The notes under the pieces: generated by a model | Told to the model about the DNA's origin: nothing | The model's database searches: none | Seen by the model: only the letters and a program-made list of their open reading frames with translations | In this document: in pieces, positions 16,301 to 23,476 of the stretch | How the letters are laid out: every line of letters begins with the position of its first letter | Position numbering within the stretch: the first letter of the stretch is position 1 | Virus record (IMG/VR): IMGVR_UViG_3300008050_000091 | Location: 1 to 44,725 of that record | Direction: 5' to 3' (one strand) | Source of the DNA: a virus | Length of the DNA: 44,725 bases | Position numbers and translations under genes: made by a program

Positions 16301-18220
16301 CCTTTAGATGCCAATGCTGATTTGTATTATGAAGGAAGCCAAACATATCAACTAGCACCAGATGGCACACATTTAGGCGTTCCTTCAAATGGAGACACCA
16401 ACCAAACATTAGCAGTAGAAGGGATAATAAACCTAGACTTTTTTAATTGCTTTACGTTTGGCAATGGCATAGAAAGTTTTAGAGTATTAGATTCTTTAAG
16501 CCAACAATTTTTCTTGTTTGGTGGCAGAACAAATGCTGTGCTAAACTCAGAGTATAAAGAAATAAGAAGGTTTGCTGATATAACCTATAGTGGCACATAC
16601 CAGACTGAAGCCAATATAAATAGACTCAACGAATTTAATTTAGGATTATCAAATTACAAATCTTTAGATCAGTCTTTTGGAGATATAGCGGTGATTGATG
16701 GAAGGGAAACAGATGTGCTGGTGCTGCAGGAAGATAAGATATCTTATGTTTTGGTAGAGAAAAACCTATTAAGCGACTCAACAGGGGGGGGAGCAATAAC
16801 ATCCGTACCCGAAGTGTTAGGAAAACAAATAGCTAGGGTAGAAAACTTTGGTATAAGCTTTAACCCTGAAAGTTATGTGAAGTGGGGAGCAGAGAAGTTT
16901 TTTACTGATGCCAAAAGAGGTGCTGTATTAAGGCTCACTGGACAGGGGCAGGCAGAAAAATTAACTGTTATTTCAGACGCAGGTATGGATTCGTGGTTTA
17001 GAGACTTATTCCAAGATTCTTTTTATACACAAAAGATAGGAGGATACGATCCTTTTATGGATGAATATATTCTTGGATCAAATGACAAGTTAATTCCTTT
17101 ACGACAAGAATGCGAATCGTGTGGAGGTAGCAAAACTATTACAGTAGCTAATGGCGTAGTTGTTCAGTTCTGTATAGATTATGGATCAGCTATAGGAACA
17201 GCAATAATAAATTATGTTGGGGATACCCCTGAGTCTAAAATAGACATAGATATTGATTACGATGGAGTACCTACTAGCTTTCCAGGGATTACTGGTAGTG
17301 GATCAGTGAATTTTAATAAAAACATCCCCTATGTGCAAACAGCAACAATTACCATAACTGGAGCTAACCCATCTTCCCCTTCTACCTTTTATTTTACGCT
17401 TCCATGCCCTACAGGGGCTTCCTTAACAGTAGTTTCAGTATGTATAACTAGCGACTCCCAAACAGGACAAAGTATTCATAATGAATATAACTATTCTATT
17501 GGAACTACATATTTTGGAACAGACAGCAATGCTATTATCTTTGGTTCAGGGGCATTCCCCATAGTCTCCCAATATACCACACAGACAGGATTGCAAGGTC
17601 AGCCACTCATACCTACAGATAATTCCTTTGTGCATTTATACTCACGACAAATATCTCCTGACAACTTCGTGTTCCAGCCAGGCATTGATAACTTCTCTTA
17701 CTTGAGGAGTCCTATCTTATATGCCAATACCCCCGCAGACATTCAAACTTTGTTGGGCTTAACAACGCCTTTACCTACAGATGCAGCGGCAGCACCTCAG
17801 ACATACCAGGCAGAATTAGACATGAGCTTAACAGCTCCTGGAGATCAGTATTTATATTTAGTATATGATTATAGGAAAGCCACTGCTATTGATTTATGTT
17901 ATGACCTAACTAGCTCTTATGATGCGTGTTGTGAATGTACAACTTGCGCTACCGTTTTATCTTTTATGACAGATCCCCATGTTGTTGGTCCTCATGCTTA
18001 TGGTGATGTATGCCCAACATCAGGTCCGCTGCTTACTCCTTTATATTATACAGGCACAGGAACTGAGCCAGAGTTAGGCGATGCAATATGGGAAGATGCG
18101 GCAGGCACGATACCCGCATCAGTAGGATGGTATAAAATCAACAATACTGTCACTGGTCCTATATTATATGTAGACACTGTGGGGATAAACAGTGTAGTGC
18201 AATTAAAACAATTATGTTAA
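13382..18220 (+). CDS. Very large tail hub / stabilisation protein (1612 aa)
   Basis: The N-terminus carries FVKGRMNKSVDERLLPDGEY followed by DALNIRVGNTE, the start typical of P22 gp10 / T7 gp12-like tail hub proteins in Bacteroidota phages. The body is almost all beta with repeated Tyr/Gly/Asp-rich blades, fitting a beta-propeller hub. The last 120 residues include a Cys-rich patch (DACCECTTCA) and a WYKIN-type C-terminal module. Length is well above the usual 700-900 of T7 gp12-like proteins. Three homopolymeric tracts, C9 at 13920-13928, C9 at 14717-14725 and G8 at 16784-16791, stand out in this AT-rich gene. The gene follows the ring protein after one base. Confidence 0.8.
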   Translation: MGKLLRTFVKGRMNKSVDERLLPDGEYVDALNIRVGNTETTDIGSVEKTKGNVEIATILYQNVALSASAVCIGSYQDGSNDTIYWMVHDPANPLSPSGKYDAVVSYNVINSTLVYLVESDDDGTGTATALNFNPTYLINGINIIENLLFFTDNYNPPRSLDINTPYSFIVDKDILNVIKAPPLFSPEITLVNTALQVNYLHDRMIQFAYRWKYKNNQYSALSPFSTLAFATSSFGINTDNYTNSGMENDFNAVDIDFLTGDDTVEGIDICFKFADDNYVRVAEKLDKGVLGLPNSTPVQVATGVTNQSITFDNSKTYTILPESEILRLYDNVPRLSRAQSIVGNRLMYANYLEGYDLLTSDGSKVNLDYYVEWSGASVNYIDLPVSYDNALNNILGWGSPATTFTDQIANFDLTGVALTAGTQLYFRLNIEHSQWVQNTTCAVAVPPPNIGSGAFTIDLTYTLPQDYATVYDLATSDAFLSAIGQGLSGVNPNITYIEANLFLASNGGTLTDVFNANLNLAPDASWSGHRSGYTGITGQDAIEVISTPASSSIGFRILGLNLVEVGVSLSPCMAEYFQITSAEGNSQAPGGNKSLHSDRNYEVAMEYLDKYGRATTALVSINNSVYVPCVASAFRNRAIIKIPKSQIAPAWATHYRFLMKPDRYLYQTIYANNWYTEVGTNDTWIQLEGENQVKVEVGAFLRVKTDISGAIGDCCIVEVLDKQNQQRNFLSGDDPITPETIFERQGVYMKLKPNCFDTEKEQTEVFTNGTIKVNSKKDKDNRINDGVGAKEYLFANYEVFSGSGATATRWTIDEGDQVQILVNVEREPQKKCKDTCGAKLTLMDVSITASADYTNVKEFFEGEGLPAAWANSPDQSIDCIDDSGSGIATYYPTMGDGTGVPGAFTPVAPTTTSNADPGNSMIQFFQVPNLPEDYLIMRVVGGYPYCSGRKKGNRLEVMVRITRNPNILGFETIPLDANADLYYEGSQTYQLAPDGTHLGVPSNGDTNQTLAVEGIINLDFFNCFTFGNGIESFRVLDSLSQQFFLFGGRTNAVLNSEYKEIRRFADITYSGTYQTEANINRLNEFNLGLSNYKSLDQSFGDIAVIDGRETDVLVLQEDKISYVLVEKNLLSDSTGGGAITSVPEVLGKQIARVENFGISFNPESYVKWGAEKFFTDAKRGAVLRLTGQGQAEKLTVISDAGMDSWFRDLFQDSFYTQKIGGYDPFMDEYILGSNDKLIPLRQECESCGGSKTITVANGVVVQFCIDYGSAIGTAIINYVGDTPESKIDIDIDYDGVPTSFPGITGSGSVNFNKNIPYVQTATITITGANPSSPSTFYFTLPCPTGASLTVVSVCITSDSQTGQSIHNEYNYSIGTTYFGTDSNAIIFGSGAFPIVSQYTTQTGLQGQPLIPTDNSFVHLYSRQISPDNFVFQPGIDNFSYLRSPILYANTPADIQTLLGLTTPLPTDAAAAPQTYQAELDMSLTAPGDQYLYLVYDYRKATAIDLCYDLTSSYDACCECTTCATVLSFMTDPHVVGPHAYGDVCPTSGPLLTPLYYTGTGTEPELGDAIWEDAAGTIPASVGWYKINNTVTGPILYVDTVGINSVVQLKQLC

Positions 18221-18229
18221 ATTTGAAAT

Positions 18230-19213
18230 ATGGCAACTTTAGGTTCTTATTATATTGATTCCACTGACTTCTTGAGTGCAACAGCGGTGTATACTGATGT
18301 GGATTTAACTATTGCCGCACCAGCTGGATATTATCAATCTTGTGGGATCTATAGGCAACAAACCATTTTGCCTTCAGGACCAGTATTAGGAGCACCTATA
18401 ACGTGCCCATATTGTGATAATGGCGAGTGTGCAGTAACTCCAGCCGATGGGTGGCTCGGAGAACAACAAGGAGTGGTGGACTTAGATATAACTATTGGGA
18501 CTGGCATAGGTGTATATCATGTCTCTTTTACTCCTCTCAATATCCCTAATGGCATTTTTATAGACTATGATGCAGTCACTTATGGGGGTGGAAGTTCAAG
18601 TAATTTTGGTTGGCTTGCAGGACCATATTATGGCAATAGTGCTGACGCTGCCGCTTGGGGGTTTCCAGCAGTATCTCCATATCAACTATCAAACTTAGTT
18701 TGGTCAGGCAATGAAAATGGCTCTGATGTGGGAATAGATTTTGTGCCTACAGGATCTTCTGAGCCAATAGCTGTTATTCCTGCAGATTTTAGCGGAACTG
18801 CTGGCAATCCTGGCACAATAAATTTATTTATCCCTAAGCCATTAGCAGAGCCACAAGTAGCAACTATAAGGATTGTTGGGTGCGTGGGATTAGATAGCGA
18901 TGCATGGACATTAAGCAATAGATGTGCTGGACCACTAACATCTTTTCTTATAACCACACCTCAAGTAAGTGCTATAGCTGCGTGTGGCGCTATCCCAGCC
19001 TGGTTTGGATCATATTGGAATGGTCCAGTAAATGGAACGCTTGGAGAGCCAGGACTATATGACATCATGTATGCAAACCCCACCGCCACAGTTACGTTAG
19101 CGGCAGGTGTTGGTGTAGGATTTTATGGGTATGAGTCTGCATTGGGCGTGCAAGGGTATTTTGAAATAGACGCAAATAGTGTAATTGTAACAATAGGATC
19201 ATGTCCTCCTTAA
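18230..19213 (+). CDS. Tail-associated beta-rich protein of unknown function (327 aa)
   Basis: This secreted-looking protein has no signal peptide and is built of Gly/Ala/Thr-rich beta segments. Near residue 58 it has a paired-cysteine motif, CPYCDNGEC, and other scattered cysteines (GCVGLD, LSNRCAG, AACGAI), resembling the Cys-rich patch at the end of the preceding hub protein. The C-terminus ends IVTIGSCPP. It begins 9 bases after the hub stop behind AAATTTGAAAT and precedes another tail protein. Paired cysteines could bind zinc or form disulfides outside the cell. A tail accessory or fibre-attachment role is inferred; no family is recognised. Confidence 0.6.
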   Translation: MATLGSYYIDSTDFLSATAVYTDVDLTIAAPAGYYQSCGIYRQQTILPSGPVLGAPITCPYCDNGECAVTPADGWLGEQQGVVDLDITIGTGIGVYHVSFTPLNIPNGIFIDYDAVTYGGGSSSNFGWLAGPYYGNSADAAAWGFPAVSPYQLSNLVWSGNENGSDVGIDFVPTGSSEPIAVIPADFSGTAGNPGTINLFIPKPLAEPQVATIRIVGCVGLDSDAWTLSNRCAGPLTSFLITTPQVSAIAACGAIPAWFGSYWNGPVNGTLGEPGLYDIMYANPTATVTLAAGVGVGFYGYESALGVQGYFEIDANSVIVTIGSCPP

Positions 19214-19223
19214 AATAAATATT

Positions 19224-20102
19224 ATGGCAGAATATACTTTAACATTTGATTCTCAAGTTCCTGGGTGGGTATCTTTTTATTCCTTTAAGCCAGAGCAGAT
19301 TGTGGGCATGAACAACTATTTATATACATTTAAAAATGGCAGTCTCTGGCAGCACAATGTCAATGATGACAGGAATGTTTTTTATGGAATTACCGATCCA
19401 GCATTGGGAGCAAAATCTACCATTACCAGTGTGGTGAACAAGTCTCCTTTAATAAATAAAGTATTTAAAACCTTCTATTTAGAGTCTGACGATTCATGGG
19501 CGGCAGTATTTAATACAGATGTTATTGCTGGACACGCAGAAAAGGATTGGTTTGAAAAGAAAGAAAGTGATTGGTTTGCATTTATTAGAACCAATGAGAT
19601 GCCTCCATCAACAGCAGGATCTGTATACCCCAGCGAGCCTGCCTTACAATTACGTTCAGTAAATGGAATTGGAGAATGCTTGCCTACTACTATTATTGGT
19701 CCTACAAGTTGGCGTTTAGAGTTTGGTCCTGAAGTAACTCTTGATCCTGCATTCATTTTACCTAGAGACGAAGATCCCTTATCGCCTTTCTTTTTGCAGG
19801 GGGGAGATATCATATATGACTTTAATGGAGCACCATCTCCTAGACCTATAGGAAGGGTGGTTAGTTTAGATTTAGTCAACAACTATATTTTTGTTGATCC
19901 AACAGGCTTCGCAATTCTAGCTCCATTTGTAGGGGATTTATTAATGTCAGTGAAAGACAGCACCGCAGAATCCAATGGATTATTAGGGCATTACTTAGAG
20001 TTTACATTAACGAATGAAACGACAGAAGCCACTGAGTTATTTGCTATTGGGACAGACGCTATGAATAGCGATCCCAATCCTGTTCCAACAGGGAGGAGAT
20101 AG
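19224..20102 (+). CDS. Tail protein related to hub/stabilisation C-terminal regions (292 aa)
   Basis: The protein opens with VPGWVSFYSFKPEQIVGMNN, then FKNGSLWQHN and NKVFKTFYLESDDSWAAVF. These segments resemble the C-terminal beta-propeller part of podovirus stabilisation proteins, which in other phages can be fused to the hub. Here it is a separate gene downstream of the 1612-residue hub. A C-terminal module with VVSLDLVNNYIFVDPT follows. Its placement in the tail block, behind an AAATATT leader, supports a tail structural role. Function is inferred from resemblance; it could instead be a fibre adaptor. Confidence 0.6.
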   Translation: MAEYTLTFDSQVPGWVSFYSFKPEQIVGMNNYLYTFKNGSLWQHNVNDDRNVFYGITDPALGAKSTITSVVNKSPLINKVFKTFYLESDDSWAAVFNTDVIAGHAEKDWFEKKESDWFAFIRTNEMPPSTAGSVYPSEPALQLRSVNGIGECLPTTIIGPTSWRLEFGPEVTLDPAFILPRDEDPLSPFFLQGGDIIYDFNGAPSPRPIGRVVSLDLVNNYIFVDPTGFAILAPFVGDLLMSVKDSTAESNGLLGHYLEFTLTNETTEATELFAIGTDAMNSDPNPVPTGRR

Positions 20103-20118
20103 AAACCTATTTATTTAG

Positions 20119-20126
20119 TATATTTG
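20119..20126 (+). promoter_or_regulatory. TAnnTTTG element directly before the cupin gene
   Basis: TATATTTG lies five bases before the ATG at 20131. A start 7 bases downstream would coincide with the initiation codon, implying a leaderless message. No -33 TTTG is present, so this could be chance in AT-rich DNA. Confidence 0.25.
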
Positions 20127-20130
20127 TATA

Positions 20131-20700
20131 ATGAATTTAATTAAATATATCCCCACTTGGCTTAAAGGGGATGACACTAAAGCGAAAGAGCTTTTACATA
20201 GTATCCATAATGATACTGGTATATGGTGGGAAAACATTGCAGCCTTTGGGGAAAGGATGAGAGAGGTTGGTGCTGTAGAACAGCGACCAACAGGCGAAGG
20301 AATGGAAGATGTGAATGAAGTATTTCCTATAAAGCATCACTTTGAAGGTGGTCTTTATACTAGAGAAATATTTATGGCTAAAGGATCAATAGTCGTTACA
20401 TTTATTCACAAACAACATCACCCTTCTTTTATTTTAGAAGGAGAAGTTTCTTTTATGAACGATAGGGGAGAAGTAGAAAAAGTAAAAACTGGTGATAAAA
20501 TATTCACTAAAATGGGGACACAAAGAGTTTTATATATGCACAAAGATACCAGATGGGCGTGTGTTTATAAGACTGAAACAACTAATCCTAAAGATGCCAT
20601 GAATGATGTCTATGCAGACCATTATTTACAGCTTCCACAGGATTTTTTAGATCAATATTTTAAAAACAAAAAACAATTATCATGGCAGGAGTATTCTTAG
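20131..20700 (+). CDS. Cupin-fold protein (189 aa)
   Basis: Residues about 65-145 carry a cupin-like double-stranded beta-helix pattern. Motif 1 is HKQHHPSFILEGE with H93, H96, H97 and E103; motif 2 is GDKIFTKMGTQRVLYMH, with G121, G129 and H137. This spacing (G-D, P/M-G-T, hydrophobic-H) resembles metal-binding cupins. Flanking helical segments precede and follow it. A cupin inside a virion operon is unusual: it may be a virion component, a sugar-binding or sugar-modifying domain, or a metabolic gene. The histidines suggest a metal site; no substrate can be inferred. Its end overlaps the next gene by 19 bases. Confidence 0.6.
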   Translation: MNLIKYIPTWLKGDDTKAKELLHSIHNDTGIWWENIAAFGERMREVGAVEQRPTGEGMEDVNEVFPIKHHFEGGLYTREIFMAKGSIVVTFIHKQHHPSFILEGEVSFMNDRGEVEKVKTGDKIFTKMGTQRVLYMHKDTRWACVYKTETTNPKDAMNDVYADHYLQLPQDFLDQYFKNKKQLSWQEYS

Positions 20701-21536
20701 GACTAACAGCAGGAGCATGGGTTGCAACAGGATTATCAGCAATGGGATCTGCATATTCTATGGGCAGCAACATGAAGAAAGCCAATGAAGCATCTGATAG
20801 GGCAGCAAAGGCTGCAGAACAGAGAGGAGTGATGGTACAAGATGCTAGAGACAGGATAGGCGCATCTAATGCGAATAAACTATTAGCAGTAAATCAAAAG
20901 AAGTATAATGACCAACTGGATGCACTCATTGCAGTTCAGGGAGGGCAGGACGTAGGAGGTATAGACCAGCGAAACATAACAGCGGGAGCAGCACGACAGC
21001 AGGCTATGCTTCAAAAGGGCTTAGGCGCAGTTACAGACCAACAAATAAAACAAGAAGCGGCAATAGCTGATAAAGTTGCCGCAAGAGATATAGAGATTGA
21101 CCAAGAGCTGGCAGGCATAGATATTGGTGAAGCTAATCGGTTAGCAGCAGATGAACAGGCATACCTAAATCAAGAGAAATCTCATAGGGTAGCAGCTTCG
21201 CAAGCTGGTGCTCAGTTAATGACTGATGTTGTCTCTCCTTTGGCAGAGTTTGGAGGGCAACAAATAGACGCTGCGGTTGGAGCTAGAAGTATTAGGAAGG
21301 CTGGTGGAGCTGGTGCGATTGGTAAAGCAGGACTTGGAACTTTTGATGGCAATGATTTATCAGGCATTACTAATCCAGCATTAGGAAATGCTATGAAATC
21401 TAATCCAGAATTTGCTAAATCATTAGGAAGCTTATACTCTGGGGGAGTAATTCCTGAAGACAAAGCAATAACAGACTTAATGGAGTCAGCATTAGATTAC
21501 GAAACCATTCAGGCTATAGCATCAGGATTTCAATAA
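20682..21536 (+). CDS. Internal virion (ejection) protein, T7 gp14-like (284 aa)
   Basis: The first 20 residues (FLGLTAGAWVATGLSAMGSA) form a hydrophobic Gly/Ala segment followed by a long Ala/Gln/Lys/Asp-rich helical region (residues 30-190, for example NEASDRAAKAAEQRG and AIADKVAARDIEIDQEL), as in podovirus gp14-like proteins that pass through the host envelope to form the ejection channel. The C-terminus is less structured. It comes first of the three late ejection genes and overlaps the cupin gene by 19 bases. The call is by layout and gene order. Confidence 0.65.
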   Translation: MAGVFLGLTAGAWVATGLSAMGSAYSMGSNMKKANEASDRAAKAAEQRGVMVQDARDRIGASNANKLLAVNQKKYNDQLDALIAVQGGQDVGGIDQRNITAGAARQQAMLQKGLGAVTDQQIKQEAAIADKVAARDIEIDQELAGIDIGEANRLAADEQAYLNQEKSHRVAASQAGAQLMTDVVSPLAEFGGQQIDAAVGARSIRKAGGAGAIGKAGLGTFDGNDLSGITNPALGNAMKSNPEFAKSLGSLYSGGVIPEDKAITDLMESALDYETIQAIASGFQ

Positions 21537-21546
21537 ACATTAAAAT

Positions 21547-23475
21547 ATGGCATCAAGTATACAAGCAACAAAATTAGATAGTGGTCAGATTGGCACTACT
21601 GTTAATGACGATATAAACTATAGCTCTCTAGCTGAGAGTTTTTCAAGTGCCATTAAGGCGGGGATGACTTCAGCTGAAGACAATGCCACAGAGATAACAA
21701 AAGACCAGGATGCAATCCAAAAAATATGGGATGAGAACAACCAACTGGCATCCACCAATGGAGACTATCTAAACCAAAGGGTTGTTAAGCTTGCTGAGGA
21801 AGGCTCATTGCAGCTTCATGAGCTAGGCAAAATGTACGCTAAGGGGAAAGTAACAAGAAACAAATATCTGACGCAGAAGAACAATATCTTAAATAGCGCC
21901 AAGCAGCTCTCTACCTTTATTAAGGGGTATCAAGATATGAGGGATAAAGGTCTTAAAGCAGCTGCCCCTGGAAGCCTAAATAAAGATACTGGACTATCTA
22001 TAGGATCGACACTAAACACCTACAATCAGGATAAGCTGGGAGCAGCCGCCCAACTAGAAAATCATGGTTTCTTTTTATCTAATGATGGCAAGATATTCTT
22101 TGAGCAGTACGATCAACAGGGGAATCCTAGCAATAACTTAAATAATTTCAAGACGATGCCTGGTGCATTAAATGCTTCTATACAGGAATACCAAAACATT
22201 GACCTCACCAAAAAAGTTAAATCAGTAACTGCTGGGGTAAAGCCTTTTATGAGGGTTGTAGGCACAGGTAGGATTAAAACCAAAAAAGACGCTTATAAGG
22301 AGAAAGTAGTGCAGGATTATGTAAATAATGAATGGGAAGGGTTAAAGGATGATACAGAACACATGATGAGCATTATAACAACGCAAGGAGTAGCAGCTCC
22401 TAGCGATGGCAAGTGGAATGTTACCGAAGATCCAAAAGAAGCTGCTGCTAATAATAATCTTATATTGGTAAGAATTGATCCCAAAACAAATAGGTTTGTC
22501 GCAGTACAAAAGGATGATGACATATCCCAATATCTGAACAGCTATACGCAAACAGAGCTAGATAAGGCTATGGGAAATTATGAGGATGGAGTTGCAAAAG
22601 CAGAGGTGGTTTTCACTAACGCTGTGCAGGCTGGCTTAGGGATTGAGGAAACGTATAAAGCTCCTGCTTCACAACAAAAATGGCAATGGGAAGCTGGCAA
22701 GGACAAAGAAAATAAATTAAACACCATTAATGTAATAAATAAATTCTTTAGAGGCACTGAAGGAGATTATGCTTCTGCTGTCAAATCCTTACAAAATGCA
22801 GTAGTAATAACTGGTGTGGGGGGGGATAAAACACAAGTAAAACTTGTGGACTTAATAAGACCTAAAACAGGAGGGGTTGTGACAATGATAAAAGAAATAA
22901 CCACTTTTGACGAAAATGGAAATAAAAATAAACCAAAACAAATGACCGACAAAGTTGATATGGCAGAAATGAATAATCATCAATTTATTGATGCCTATTA
23001 TACCTTTATGTATGGGCAACCACCAGACCAGTCATCAGTATCATCTTTGACTCTTGAGCCTAAATTTGGACCGAGTAAGAAGCAACATCGGTCTACTTCA
23101 CAAAGTATTCAAAGTAAAGCATATGCAGACCTTCCTAATGTAAAGTTTAACGATTTCGACATAAGTCCTAGCCAGACATTTGATACATCTGTTGAGGCAG
23201 CTGCCACTAAAGTAAAACTAGATAGCTATAATGCTATCGTTCAGGGGGGATTAGATACCGACATTGACTTCAGTGGATATGTTTTAGAGCCTGCCACCAA
23301 TAGAATAAAATTCACTTATAATGGCAACGAATATTATATTATGGGTGAAGAAAAAGATGGTAAGATTTCAATTAATGGAGGGCAAATGGAAACCATTTAT
23401 AGAATGATGAGCAACGATGGCGAGTTAAGAGGAACATATATTTATGATAAATTTGGATCACCTTTAACCAAATAA
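21547..23475 (+). CDS. Internal virion protein, T7 gp15-like by position (642 aa)
   Basis: This helical, Lys/Asp/Gln-rich protein lacks a signal peptide and shows no enzyme motif. The N-terminal third is coiled-coil-like (KAGMTSAEDNATEITKDQD, then QKNNILNSAKQL). It sits between the gp14-like gene and the giant ejected protein, which is the T7 order gp14-gp15-gp16. Ejected core proteins typically have such low-complexity helices. A G8 run (22818-22825) lies in codons for Gly-Val-Gly-Gly. It ends one base before the giant gene. The call is positional; motif evidence is weak. Confidence 0.55.
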   Translation: MASSIQATKLDSGQIGTTVNDDINYSSLAESFSSAIKAGMTSAEDNATEITKDQDAIQKIWDENNQLASTNGDYLNQRVVKLAEEGSLQLHELGKMYAKGKVTRNKYLTQKNNILNSAKQLSTFIKGYQDMRDKGLKAAAPGSLNKDTGLSIGSTLNTYNQDKLGAAAQLENHGFFLSNDGKIFFEQYDQQGNPSNNLNNFKTMPGALNASIQEYQNIDLTKKVKSVTAGVKPFMRVVGTGRIKTKKDAYKEKVVQDYVNNEWEGLKDDTEHMMSIITTQGVAAPSDGKWNVTEDPKEAAANNNLILVRIDPKTNRFVAVQKDDDISQYLNSYTQTELDKAMGNYEDGVAKAEVVFTNAVQAGLGIEETYKAPASQQKWQWEAGKDKENKLNTINVINKFFRGTEGDYASAVKSLQNAVVITGVGGDKTQVKLVDLIRPKTGGVVTMIKEITTFDENGNKNKPKQMTDKVDMAEMNNHQFIDAYYTFMYGQPPDQSSVSSLTLEPKFGPSKKQHRSTSQSIQSKAYADLPNVKFNDFDISPSQTFDTSVEAAATKVKLDSYNAIVQGGLDTDIDFSGYVLEPATNRIKFTYNGNEYYIMGEEKDGKISINGGQMETIYRMMSNDGELRGTYIYDKFGSPLTK

Positions 23476-23476
23476 C

